Source: Mucilaginibacter sp. | GTDB lineage: Bacteria; Bacteroidota; Bacteroidia; Sphingobacteriales; Sphingobacteriaceae | Direction of reading: 5' to 3' | NCBI GenBank assembly: GCA_028288125.1 | Contig: JAQBOH010000026.1 | Location: forward strand, 1 to 35,599 | DNA: 35,599 nt | Part shown: positions 17,736 to 24,990 of the stretch, piece after piece | Layout of the letters: every line of letters starts with the position of its first letter | Position numbering within the stretch: position 1 is the first letter of the stretch | Program-made: the position numbers and the translations under genes | Notes under the pieces: generated by a model | The model's database searches: none | What the model saw: the letters and a program-made list of their open reading frames with translations, nothing else | What the model was told of the DNA's origin: nothing

Positions 17736-17760
17736 TGGGCGCAGCTTCTCTTCAGTCCAT

Positions 17761-17791
17761 AAAAAAGCCAGACCCTCAATTGAAAGCCTGG
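17761..17791 (-). terminator. Intrinsic terminator of the isomerase-like gene
   Basis: On the minus strand a 10-bp stem (including wobble pairs) closes an AATT loop (17768-17791) and is followed by C and six T residues. It lies 25 bases beyond the stop at 17816. Confidence 0.75.
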
Positions 17792-17815
17792 ACGGAGTTG
17801 ATTGATTGGTAACGT

Positions 17816-18700
17816 TTAAACTAAATTCTTTTTAATATAGCCGATGCTTTGCGTGATGCTGTCGTAAGGGTCGCCCGGGCAAACATCCTGCTCTACAAAG
17901 AAGTATTTTAACCCAGCTTTTTTGGCATGTTCAAATATTTCTTTGAAATTGATAATACCGTTCCCGACTTCAGTAAACGCCCTTTTTGGGGTTTTGTCCA
18001 TATCCTTAATATGCCATAATGGGAACCTTCCCGGATGTTCTTTAAATATTTCCATTGGATTTTGATTGGCCTTGGTTATCCAAAACAGGTCCATTTCCAT
18101 CTTCACCAGGTCTTTATCTGCGTTTGCCAGCAATATTTCATAAGGGTACTTGCCATCCTGCTTATCAAATTCGAAATTGTGATTGTGATAACAAAACTGG
18201 ATGCCGGCTTTCTTACAAATTTCTCCGGCTTTATTAAATTGCTCACCTACATACTTATAGTGGTCCAGGTTGCCTCTTTCAGTTGGCGATAAATAGGCGC
18301 AAACCATGTATTTGAGGCCGATGGCCGCGGCGTCATCAACCGCTTTTTCCCAGCCATGAAGTATTGTACCCTCAACTGCCTGGCTGTTGTATTTGTCTTC
18401 TCCCAAACTATAATGGGCGCTCGGCATAATTAAGCCATTGTCTTTCAATGTTTTTGCAAACACCTTTGCATCAACATTATAAAACTTGCCGGCACTGTTG
18501 TAGTTACCCCCCTCAACGGAGGAATACCCTATTTGGGCAACTTTGGCAAGTGTCGCTATAGGATCTTTTGCCATGTGGTCTCGTACGGTATATAATTGCA
18601 GGCCAATATGTTTTTTGTCGTAAGCAAACAAATTGGGCGCTACTAATAATCCGGCAGAAAGCACGGCCGAAGTTTTGAGAAACGAACGTCTGGTAGTCAT
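17816..18700 (-). CDS. Exported sugar phosphate isomerase/epimerase-like TIM-barrel protein
   Basis: A xylose isomerase-like TIM barrel (AP endonuclease family 2 fold). Seen: the N terminus TTRRSFLKTSAVLSAGLL, a Tat-type twin-arginine signal; then IGLQLYTVRD, VEGG, FCYHNHNFEF, KMEMDLFWI with metal-ligand-type D, WHIKD and FFVEQD, the usual acidic and His ligands. 294 residues. The start is ATG 18700; a long upstream in-frame extension overlaps the NIPSNAP gene and lacks this signal. Probably acts on a sugar in the periplasm; the substrate is unknown. Promoter and terminator are visible. Confidence 0.87.
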   Translation of the reverse strand: MTTRRSFLKTSAVLSAGLLVAPNLFAYDKKHIGLQLYTVRDHMAKDPIATLAKVAQIGYSSVEGGNYNSAGKFYNVDAKVFAKTLKDNGLIMPSAHYSLGEDKYNSQAVEGTILHGWEKAVDDAAAIGLKYMVCAYLSPTERGNLDHYKYVGEQFNKAGEICKKAGIQFCYHNHNFEFDKQDGKYPYEILLANADKDLVKMEMDLFWITKANQNPMEIFKEHPGRFPLWHIKDMDKTPKRAFTEVGNGIINFKEIFEHAKKAGLKYFFVEQDVCPGDPYDSITQSIGYIKKNLV

Positions 18701-18719
18701 AAGTTTATAATTGGTTAAG

Positions 18720-18750
18720 TAAATATAGCGTATTATGCACACTAAACAAA
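18720..18750 (-). promoter_or_regulatory. Promoter of the isomerase-like gene
   Basis: On the minus strand TTTG (18747-18750), a 19-base spacer and TATATTTA (18720-18727), one base from TAnnTTTG. The palindrome at 18755-18777 lies just upstream. Confidence 0.55.
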
Positions 18751-18754
18751 CTGT

Positions 18755-18777
18755 GGTATAATTGTTACAATTATACC
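18755..18777. promoter_or_regulatory. 10-bp palindrome upstream of the isomerase-like promoter
   Basis: GGTATAATTG-TTA-CAATTATACC is a perfect palindrome, five bases upstream of the -33 element and overlapping the NIPSNAP stop codon. The half TTACAATTATACC recurs with one change (TTACAATTATGCC) at 19629-19641, upstream of the NIPSNAP gene. An operator or activator site is the likeliest reading; a bidirectional terminator is possible. Confidence 0.5.
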
Positions 18778-19565
18778 TGCGAATAAGCCGTCGGCACCAG
18801 GAATGTCGATGTAATACGCGATACCAGCTTGGCATCGGCATAATCCGGAACCGCGCGTATCTTTTGCCACTCAGGGTCGCCGCCAAATGCCTTCCAGTGC
18901 TGGTCGTGTGCCTGCATATCGTCAAATGTCACCATGTAAATAAGGTTCGGCCTCAATTCGCCAATAAGGGTCTCGCCAAAAAACACCGGGTTAAAGCCTA
19001 GCCGCTTAAAAATATCGGCTTCGCCGGCTTCATTAAACATTTCCAGTTTCTTTTTTCCGGCGCTTTCGCTCGCGTGCTCATATCGCCGCAATTCAAATAT
19101 GCGCTGTTTTTTAGCTGGCACTGATAATTTTGGCGAATGCGCAAACGCCATCAGCAGCGAACTTTCTATCCGCTCGTAAGCCGGTTCGGTAGCAGGGGCG
19201 TTTAAATACGGTGCGCCTTTTTCCTGGTAAACCAAATCACCGGACAGTTTTTCCTGCACCGATAAAAAATCGGACAGTGAGTTATACGGTATCAATACAT
19301 ATACCTTGGTTTGCCCGGCTGGTTTCAACTCGGTAAATACCCCGGTATGATTACTGCCCAGCCGGTTTAAAGCAGGGATCGCGGCATTTTTAAAATAATC
19401 CTCAACCAGCTTTTGCTGTTGCTCATTTTTCAAAGTATATACCCTGAGCTCGTAAAAATCCCTTCCGGTGTTTTTAAAATTTTCTGCACCCATACTAATT
19501 TGAGAGCCTATAGCTCCTAGAGCGGTTGTCAATAATGATGTTTTTACAAACGAACGTCTTTTCAT
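18771..19565 (-). CDS. Exported NIPSNAP family protein
   Basis: NIPSNAP domains are dimeric alpha-beta-barrel modules with poorly known roles. Seen: a twin-arginine signal (MKRRSFVKTSLLTTALGAIG), then two domain copies, one starting near FYELRVYTLKNEQQQKLVEDY and one near IFELRRYEHASESAGKKKLEMF, the latter with the family's late tryptophan block DQHWKAFGGDPEW. The start is ATG 19565 (264 residues). It lies upstream of the isomerase-like gene on the same strand with a shared upstream motif. A pairing of NIPSNAP and sugar isomerase proteins is suggestive; their joint job is not known. Confidence 0.88.
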   Translation of the reverse strand: MKRRSFVKTSLLTTALGAIGSQISMGAENFKNTGRDFYELRVYTLKNEQQQKLVEDYFKNAAIPALNRLGSNHTGVFTELKPAGQTKVYVLIPYNSLSDFLSVQEKLSGDLVYQEKGAPYLNAPATEPAYERIESSLLMAFAHSPKLSVPAKKQRIFELRRYEHASESAGKKKLEMFNEAGEADIFKRLGFNPVFFGETLIGELRPNLIYMVTFDDMQAHDQHWKAFGGDPEWQKIRAVPDYADAKLVSRITSTFLVPTAYSQV

Positions 19566-19580
19566 GGATAGTTTTTTTGA

Positions 19581-19588
19581 CAAAAGTA
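19581..19588 (-). promoter_or_regulatory. -7 element of the NIPSNAP gene
   Basis: TACTTTTG on the minus strand is a full match to TAnnTTTG, 15 bases before the ATG at 19565. The motif TTACAATTATGCC lies about 40 bases upstream (19629-19641). Confidence 0.5.
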
Positions 19589-19795
19589 AACTGTTGCTAA
19601 GTTAAAAACAGCGCGGGGCTATATAAAATTACAATTATGCCGAACGTATCGCATTTTTACAACAAATAAACATTCTTTTCTATAAACTTGTAATTAATAT
19701 AATTGAAGAATTGAGCCGGCAGCAGCAGCTCCAAAAATTTCTAAATCTTTTATTTGGTTTTGGGGTTATGATTAATGACTTAAAACGATGTCATT

Positions 19796-20623
19796 ATGGA
19801 TTACAAGTCTACCATGAACGAGCAATTTTACCGGCAAATTTTTGATAAACAGCAGCAGGTTGACGCGGTACCTTCAAACCGGGAAATAACCGCATGGGCC
19901 ATGCAACTGATCCGGTTGTTGTATCCCGAGCAATCAAAGCAGGTTTTTAACTCCGTTGAACAGCTCAAAGTTGAATTCAAAAAGCTGGAAAAAGAGCTTT
20001 GCCAGGTAATGGATGCAACTAAGGCATGCGAGGCATGCGATAACGAACAGCTCGCAAAAGAGTTTTTTGAACGGATACCCGAACTTTACAATGTGCTGAA
20101 CACCGATATACAGGCTATATTTAACGGCGACCCGGCAGCTTGCAGTGAATTTGAGGTCGTCCGCACTTATCCCGGGTTTTTTGCCATATCATTTTACCGG
20201 CTGGCGCATAGCCTGTATAAACACGACGTTCCGCTTATACCGCGTATTCTTACTGAGTATGCGCATTCAAAAACAGGCATCGATATTCACCCCGCGGCCC
20301 AGATCGGCGAATATTTTTATATCGACCACGGCACGGGCATTGTTATCGGCGAAAGCTGCATCATCGGGCGGCATGTAAAATTATACCAGGGCGTTACCCT
20401 GGGTGCATTGAGTGTCGACAAAAACATGGCTTTCACCAAGCGCCATCCAACAGTCGAAGATAACGTGGTGATCTATTCGGGTGCGACTATACTTGGCGGC
20501 GAAACAGTCATCGGCCACGACAGCGTTATAGGTGGCAACGTTTGGCTCACAAAAAGCGTCCTGCCCAATTCAACGGTTTATCATACACCCGCGATAACCG
20601 TTTTTAATAAAGTTAAAGCGTAA
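19796..20623 (+). CDS. cysE: Serine O-acetyltransferase
   Basis: Makes O-acetylserine from serine and acetyl-CoA. Seen: a helical N-terminal half, then YAHSKTGIDIHPAAQIGEYFYIDHGTGIVIGE with the catalytic Asp-His pair and hexapeptide repeats of the left-handed beta helix up to GGNVWLTKSV. 275 residues, EpsC-like length. It may start at ATG 19796 or 19814 (MNEQFYRQ). The cysteine synthase gene begins 3 bases after its stop, which fits the two-step cysteine pathway. Confidence 0.94.
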   Translation: MDYKSTMNEQFYRQIFDKQQQVDAVPSNREITAWAMQLIRLLYPEQSKQVFNSVEQLKVEFKKLEKELCQVMDATKACEACDNEQLAKEFFERIPELYNVLNTDIQAIFNGDPAACSEFEVVRTYPGFFAISFYRLAHSLYKHDVPLIPRILTEYAHSKTGIDIHPAAQIGEYFYIDHGTGIVIGESCIIGRHVKLYQGVTLGALSVDKNMAFTKRHPTVEDNVVIYSGATILGGETVIGHDSVIGGNVWLTKSVLPNSTVYHTPAITVFNKVKA

Positions 20624-20626
20624 ATA

Positions 20627-21499
20627 ATGGCAAGTCTTATTGATTTAATTGGCAATACGCCAATGGTTGAAATTAAAAAGCTTAACCCCAATCCAAACGT
20701 TAAAATTTTTGCCAAGCTCGAGGGTAATAATCCGGGCGGCAGCGTCAAGGACCGGGCAGCCCTAAATATGGTGAGGAGCGCGCTGGAGCGTGGCGATATT
20801 AAACGCGGCTCAAGGCTGATAGAAGCCACAAGCGGCAATACCGGCATCGCGCTGGCTATGATTGCCTGTTTATATGAGCTTGAAATTGAGCTGGTATTGC
20901 CTTCTAACTCAACCCGCGAGCGAACACTTACCATGGAGGCCTTCGGTGCAAAGGTAACGCTGCTTGAAGGCATTGAGCTCTGCCGCGATTATGCGGAACA
21001 AAAGGCGGCCACCGGCGAGTATTTCTTATTAAACCAGTTTGCCAATCCCGACTGCTATTTGGCCCACTACAAAACTACCGGTCCCGAAATTTGGCGCGAT
21101 ACCGCCGGCAGTATTACTCATTTCGTGAGCGCTATGGGTACAACCGGCACCATAATGGGATGTTCCCGGTATTTTAAAGAGGTTAATCCTAATATTCAGA
21201 TCGTTGGCTGCCAACCGACAGAAGGCTCTTCAATTCCCGGCATTCGTCGCTGGCCCGAGGCGTATTTGCCAAAAATATTCGATCCAAAACGGGTCGACCG
21301 GGTAATGGATGTTTCGCAGGATGAAGCCACGGCTACCACACGCAAACTGGTAAAAGTGGAAGGCGTATTTGCAGGGATGAGTAGCGGCGGCGCCTTATTT
21401 AGTGCATTAAAATTAGCACAAGAGCTAACCGAAGGCACCATCGTATTTATTTGCTGTGACCGCGGCGACAGGTATTTGAGCAGCGATTTGTTCGGATAG
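20627..21499 (+). CDS. cysM: Cysteine synthase
   Basis: Converts O-acetylserine and sulfide (or thiosulfate) to cysteine with pyridoxal phosphate. Seen: IGNTPMVEIKKL, PLP lysine 41 in GGSVKDRAALNM, the substrate loop TSGNTGIAL, a phosphate-binding AMGTTGTIMG, and SSGGA late. At 290 residues and ending FICCDRGDRYLSSDLF it is nearer CysM than CysK. It shares a transcript with cysE. Its stop codon is the first base triplet of a palindrome filling the gap to the helicase. Confidence 0.94.
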   Translation: MASLIDLIGNTPMVEIKKLNPNPNVKIFAKLEGNNPGGSVKDRAALNMVRSALERGDIKRGSRLIEATSGNTGIALAMIACLYELEIELVLPSNSTRERTLTMEAFGAKVTLLEGIELCRDYAEQKAATGEYFLLNQFANPDCYLAHYKTTGPEIWRDTAGSITHFVSAMGTTGTIMGCSRYFKEVNPNIQIVGCQPTEGSSIPGIRRWPEAYLPKIFDPKRVDRVMDVSQDEATATTRKLVKVEGVFAGMSSGGALFSALKLAQELTEGTIVFICCDRGDRYLSSDLFG

Positions 21500-21609
21500 T
21501 CTGAACCGCTGATTTTCACGGTTTAGTTTGTTTTTATAGGTGTTCAAGAAGGCTGCGCCGTTTTAATGATTATTTGATTTCGCAGAAATATTAAATCAAC
21601 GGTTCAGAC
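21499..21609. repeat. Inverted repeat filling the cysM-helicase gap (family H)
   Basis: GTCTGAACCG (21499-21508) pairs exactly with CGGTTCAGAC (21600-21609), and GATTT (21511-21515) with AAATC (21593-21597). The palindrome begins in the cysM stop codon and ends two bases before the helicase stop, so it occupies the whole gap between convergent genes. Confidence 0.75.
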
Positions 21610-21611
21610 AA

Positions 21612-22871
21612 TTATCTTTTCGCCTTGTTCCCCCAACGCCTGTTTTGCGGTCTTTTGTTAGTTGTATGTTCGTGCTTAACCTGCTGTATCCCGGCCAATT
21701 CATCGGGTACATCAATAAGGCGGATAGGTTTATCTATCAGCACTTCAATATTCTTTAGCTTCCGCTCATCGCGATGATTTACAAAAGTGATAGCCGTGCC
21801 TGTAGTTTCGGCACGGGCCGTTCGGCCGATTCTGTGAATATAATCCTCCGGGTCGCCGGGCACATCATAGTTGATAACAAGGTCAATTCCTTCCACATCG
21901 ATGCCGCGCGATAGTGCATCGGTGCCAATAATAATAGGGAGCTGTTTGTTTTTAAAGCTAAGCAGTATATCTTCCCGTTCGCGCTGTTCAAGGTCGGAGT
22001 GGAATGCGCTTACATGCATCTTCGCTTGTTTCAACTCTTTCGCCAGCGATTTTACAATTTCCTTTCGGGATGCAAATATCAGTATGCTTGAGTACGAGCC
22101 ATTCTTTAGCAGCATTTGCAGTAAAGGCGTCTTTTGCTGATCGTGCACACGGTATATCTGTTGATCAATACCTACCGCCGGCTGTGATACAGCAATATTT
22201 ACCGATTGCGGGTTATTTAAAACGGATTTCGCTAAAGAGCGTATCCGCCCTGGCATCGTAGCTGAAAACAACAGCGTTTGCCTGTTTTTTGGCAGGTAGC
22301 TGATTATTTTCATGATATCGTCCTGGAAACCCATATCTAGCATCCTGTCGGCTTCGTCCAGCACCAGGTGTGTTAAATGGTTCAGCTTCAATACGCCCGA
22401 AGTAAGGTGCGCGATTAACCTGCCAGGGGTGGCGATAATAATATTTACATTATTTTGAATGCCGCGCCGTTGCTGCTCATATGCCATGCCGTCGCCGCCG
22501 CCGTATACCGCTATCGAACTAACGCCGGTAAAATAAGCCAGGCCCTCAACCTGCTGGTCTATCTGCTGGGCCAGCTCACGCGTTGGCGCCAAAATAAGCG
22601 TACTGATCTGATGCTTATTTGTTTTGCTGATATGGTCCAGCACAGGCAGCAGGTAAGCCCCGGTTTTGCCGGTGCCGGTTTGCGCACAAGCTATAATATC
22701 CTGGCCTTTTAATATGATTGGAATGGCCATCTCCTGGATCGGGGTAGGGTTAGTAAAACCCATGCTGATGACGCCTTCTAATAAATGCTCGTTGAAATTA
22801 AAATCGTAGAAAGTCACTTCGTTATATGGTGAAGCATGCAAGTTATGAAAAAATGTTGTTTTATACAGCAT
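21612..22871 (-). CDS. DEAD-box RNA helicase
   Basis: An ATP-dependent RNA helicase of the RhlE-like group. All core motifs are present in order: TNPTPIQ (Q), AQTGTGKT (I), PTRELAQQ (Ia), TPGRL (Ib), VLDEADRM (II), SAT (III), GTDALSRGIDV (V) and HRIGRTARA (VI). The C-terminal tail is short and basic (NKRPQNRRWGNKAKR), typical of rRNA- or mRNA-binding family members. The start is ATG 22871; the first 20 residues are less conserved, and a slightly later start cannot be ruled out. Confidence 0.95.
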   Translation of the reverse strand: MLYKTTFFHNLHASPYNEVTFYDFNFNEHLLEGVISMGFTNPTPIQEMAIPIILKGQDIIACAQTGTGKTGAYLLPVLDHISKTNKHQISTLILAPTRELAQQIDQQVEGLAYFTGVSSIAVYGGGDGMAYEQQRRGIQNNVNIIIATPGRLIAHLTSGVLKLNHLTHLVLDEADRMLDMGFQDDIMKIISYLPKNRQTLLFSATMPGRIRSLAKSVLNNPQSVNIAVSQPAVGIDQQIYRVHDQQKTPLLQMLLKNGSYSSILIFASRKEIVKSLAKELKQAKMHVSAFHSDLEQREREDILLSFKNKQLPIIIGTDALSRGIDVEGIDLVINYDVPGDPEDYIHRIGRTARAETTGTAITFVNHRDERKLKNIEVLIDKPIRLIDVPDELAGIQQVKHEHTTNKRPQNRRWGNKAKR

Positions 22872-23045
22872 ATTGCTGATATAGCGCAGCTATCTCATAT
22901 TTTTGACCCGCCTCTTACAAAATAATTGTTAGCGCATACCGGCGTTTCCCGAACTTCGTAGGTACTTCTCTTTTCTTAAATAAAAACAATTTTAAAATAG
23001 TTTGTTTATATCTAATTATAAACTAAAAACTAAAATTCGTCAATT

Positions 23046-23228
23046 ATGAAAAAAGTAATTTGTATGATTGCCCTTGCAGCAATCGCTATCGGTACTGTTT
23101 CGGCAGCCACCTTACAGGATACCGCCAAGGTGAAAACCAAAATGAAGCATGGCAACTTGAAGCAGAAGGCCAAAACGCCGACTACTAAAATCAAAACCAA
23201 AATAAAGGATACTGCTAAAAAATACTAG
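23046..23228 (+). CDS. Small lysine-rich secreted protein, copy 1
   Basis: Function unknown. Seen: 60 residues with a signal peptide (KKVICMIALAAIAIGTVSA) and a mature part of about 40 residues that is nearly all K, T, A, D and M, predicted cationic and disordered. A paralogue follows at 23408 with an almost identical signal peptide. A strong terminator follows at 23235, which supports real expression. Conserved short secreted basic proteins of this kind are common in the phylum; no function is assigned. Confidence 0.7.
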   Translation: MKKVICMIALAAIAIGTVSAATLQDTAKVKTKMKHGNLKQKAKTPTTKIKTKIKDTAKKY

Positions 23229-23234
23229 TATTGA

Positions 23235-23274
23235 CCAAAAGAAAACACCCGCTCCGACGGGTGTTTTCTTTTGG
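23235..23274 (+). terminator. Strong terminator hairpin
   Basis: A perfect 17-bp stem (23235-23251 with 23258-23274) around the loop CTCCGA, with the 3' arm ending in a T-rich stretch. It follows the first small secreted protein by 6 bases. Confidence 0.85.
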
Positions 23275-23407
23275 TATTATTCCGTCGCGTGGCGGCAAAA
23301 ATATAATGTTTATTATTTTAATATTTCTAAAACAAATACATGTCGCGGAGGTTGAAATTGTTAAGTATTAATCTAAAATTAATTTAATTAACATCAATTT
23401 TGCAATT

Positions 23408-23596
23408 ATGAAAAAAGCAATTTGTATGATTGCCTTAGCGGCGATCAGTTTTGGAAGCATTTGCGCCTACGGCGTTCCAACAATTAAAGCAACAGCCCAG
23501 CAGGATACAACCAAGAAGAAACGGACCAGGCCGGCACGACGGGATACAACGAAAAAAAGAGATACCATGGCCACCAAAAAAAGAGAGATACGTTAA
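23408..23596 (+). CDS. Small basic secreted protein, copy 2
   Basis: Function unknown. Paralogue of the gene at 23046: the first ten residues (MKKAICMIAL) differ from MKKVICMIAL at a single residue, and the mature region (about residues 25-62) is again cationic, now rich in K, R and T with repeated DTTKK words. The mature parts do not align well, so the pair keeps its export signal and charge but not its sequence. A hairpin follows at 23631. Confidence 0.65.
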   Translation: MKKAICMIALAAISFGSICAYGVPTIKATAQQDTTKKKRTRPARRDTTKKRDTMATKKREIR

Positions 23597-23630
23597 CAAT
23601 AGCTTTAAGCAACCCCTCCGGTTGTACCAA

Positions 23631-23674
23631 GGGCGCTGAAAAGTTCTTTAGAACTAAAAGACTTTTCAGCGCCC
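23631..23674. terminator. Bidirectional terminator candidate
   Basis: A perfect 14-bp stem GGGCGCTGAAAAGT / ACTTTTCAGCGCCC with a 16-base loop that itself can form AGTTC-TTTA-GAACT. It lies between convergent genes ending at 23596 and 23724. T-runs are not directly adjacent, so strength is uncertain. Confidence 0.6.
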
Positions 23675-23723
23675 TCATTAATGATGCGGCTTTTTTATTG
23701 CAGTATAAACGCTTAATAAACGC

Positions 23724-24068
23724 TTATGGTAATACCGATGAGACAGATACGCTCCCCGTCGCGCCGTTTTGCGCCGCCGATTGGTTACCGTCGATAAATA
23801 TTTTTCCGCCTACCTGGCTGCCGTCCGAACTGACAACAGCGAGTTTTAGCGCCAGGCCATGGTTGCTTGAAGTAAAGCTGTACGTCCAGCTGGCATCAAC
23901 CGAAGTAGCCGTCTGCATATTCCCATTGGCGTCTGAATAGGTCACATTTGATTTGCTTGTGCCCTGGATAGTGTACTTTACGGTGTGAACGCCGCTGCTG
24001 TCTTTTTTGCACGAGAACGTAAAAACAGAAATTAAGGCGATTAAAGAGAAAAAAAGGAACTTTTTCAT
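23724..24068 (-). CDS. Small lipoprotein with an MmpS-like domain pattern
   Basis: Seen: a lipoprotein signal with lipobox FTFSC (Cys about 20), then a beta-rich domain of about 90 residues with the pattern VKYTIQGTSKSNVTYSDANG ... WTYSF ... KIFIDGNQ. This arrangement (V-Y-x-x-x-G, V-T-Y-x-D-x-x-G, aromatic W, I-x-I-D-G) resembles the MmpS transport-accessory domain of mycobacteria. The resemblance is my pattern reading and not a search result. Likely anchored in the outer membrane or periplasm. Length 114 residues. Confidence 0.65.
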   Translation of the reverse strand: MKKFLFFSLIALISVFTFSCKKDSSGVHTVKYTIQGTSKSNVTYSDANGNMQTATSVDASWTYSFTSSNHGLALKLAVVSSDGSQVGGKIFIDGNQSAAQNGATGSVSVSSVLP

Positions 24069-24537
24069 AAGTTTTTGAATTAATTATAGGTATCTGCTAT
24101 TTATAACATTATTGTTACAAAAGCATATAAGTCAATTACGGTGCCATGAATGTATCACATAATAGTATTTTATTACTATCAACCCAGCTCCCTTTAAAGC
24201 AATTCCCAACTCACTCTCGTCTAAAACAGATATTTTCCAACTATTCAACCCAATAAATTAACTGCCTCAACTTTATAAATTACCCCAAATTTTTCGATCT
24301 TGGTATAACCGTGCTTATATCCTAATAATAACTATACCGGTATCCGTGTATAAGCCCCGGTAATCAACACACTATTATAATACCATCAAATCCAATAATG
24401 AAACCATCGAACTCCCTATTAATATTTTAACCCCATGTCCAATTCTCCAAAACCCGCTTGTTATTGAAGTATAAATCAAAATATTTAATAACAGCCTGTC
24501 AACCCAGCGGACAATACGGGCATTAAAACTTAAAACC
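24069..24537. other. Long AT-rich gene-free stretch
   Basis: About 470 bases between the lipoprotein and YCII genes, which point away from each other, so both promoters should lie here. I found no full TAnnTTTG element with a good -33 partner, no hairpin and no convincing frame. Low-complexity A/T and C runs dominate. Confidence 0.5.
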
Positions 24538-24891
24538 ATGAAAGAATTTATGTTAATTTTCAGGCACGAAGACGGCAGCAAGGTGGCTTCGCCCGAGCAA
24601 ATCCAGGTTTGGATGAAACAAACGATGGACTGGATTGGCGGCATAGCGGCCCAAAACAAGTTTAGCGGCGGCAATGGCCTCCCGTTTGACAACAGCCGGG
24701 TGGTATGGCACAACAATGAAGTGACCAACGGCCCTTTCGGGGAAATAAAAGAAACCATCGGCGGCTATATTATTGTAAAGGCCGAATCGGTTGATGAAGC
24801 CGTTGAGTTTGCCAAAGGCTGCCCCGTTTTGCAAGGCGATGGCAACAGCGTAGAAGTACGTCGGCTTGTAGGAAAAGAAGACGATGATTAA
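24538..24891 (+). CDS. YCII-related (DGPF) protein
   Basis: A 117-residue ferredoxin-fold-type protein of the YCII family. Seen: KEFMLIFRHEDGS at the start, the family motif in the form NGPFGEIKETIGGY (usually DGPF), and an acidic end. It is the gene immediately ahead of an ECF42-type sigma factor, the partnership that defines that sigma group. The role of DGPF proteins is not established; a link to the sigma factor's function is inferred from conserved neighbourhood. The 94-base gap to the sigma ATG is filled by a repeat. Confidence 0.88.
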   Translation: MKEFMLIFRHEDGSKVASPEQIQVWMKQTMDWIGGIAAQNKFSGGNGLPFDNSRVVWHNNEVTNGPFGEIKETIGGYIIVKAESVDEAVEFAKGCPVLQGDGNSVEVRRLVGKEDDD

Positions 24892-24897
24892 AATTCC

Positions 24898-24990
24898 CCA
24901 CCTTCTTTCCCGGCTCGCCGGGAGAGAGGGTGGACGAGCGAAGCAAAGTCCGGGTGAGTCAACTATACAAGCGACGTTAACGCCAATGCA
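24898..24990 (+). repeat. Hairpin plus direct-repeat element (family E, copy 1)
   Basis: A 17-bp stem with two wobble pairs (24898-24914 with 24917-24933) is followed by a 49-base block, 24942-24990, whose first 23 bases match 26694-26716 exactly. The remainder matches with 7 changes in 26. The block's end forms the ATG of the sigma factor. Confidence 0.75.

Noticed and set aside
18701..18925. 75-residue upstream extension of the isomerase-like gene
   Set aside because: It overlaps the NIPSNAP 3' end and would bury the clear twin-arginine signal that begins at 18700.
24884..24985. 34-residue N-terminal extension of the sigma factor from the ATG at 24884
   Set aside because: The extension is encoded by the hairpin and repeat block, has no sigma-factor similarity, and the family begins close to MQNNKQQEL.
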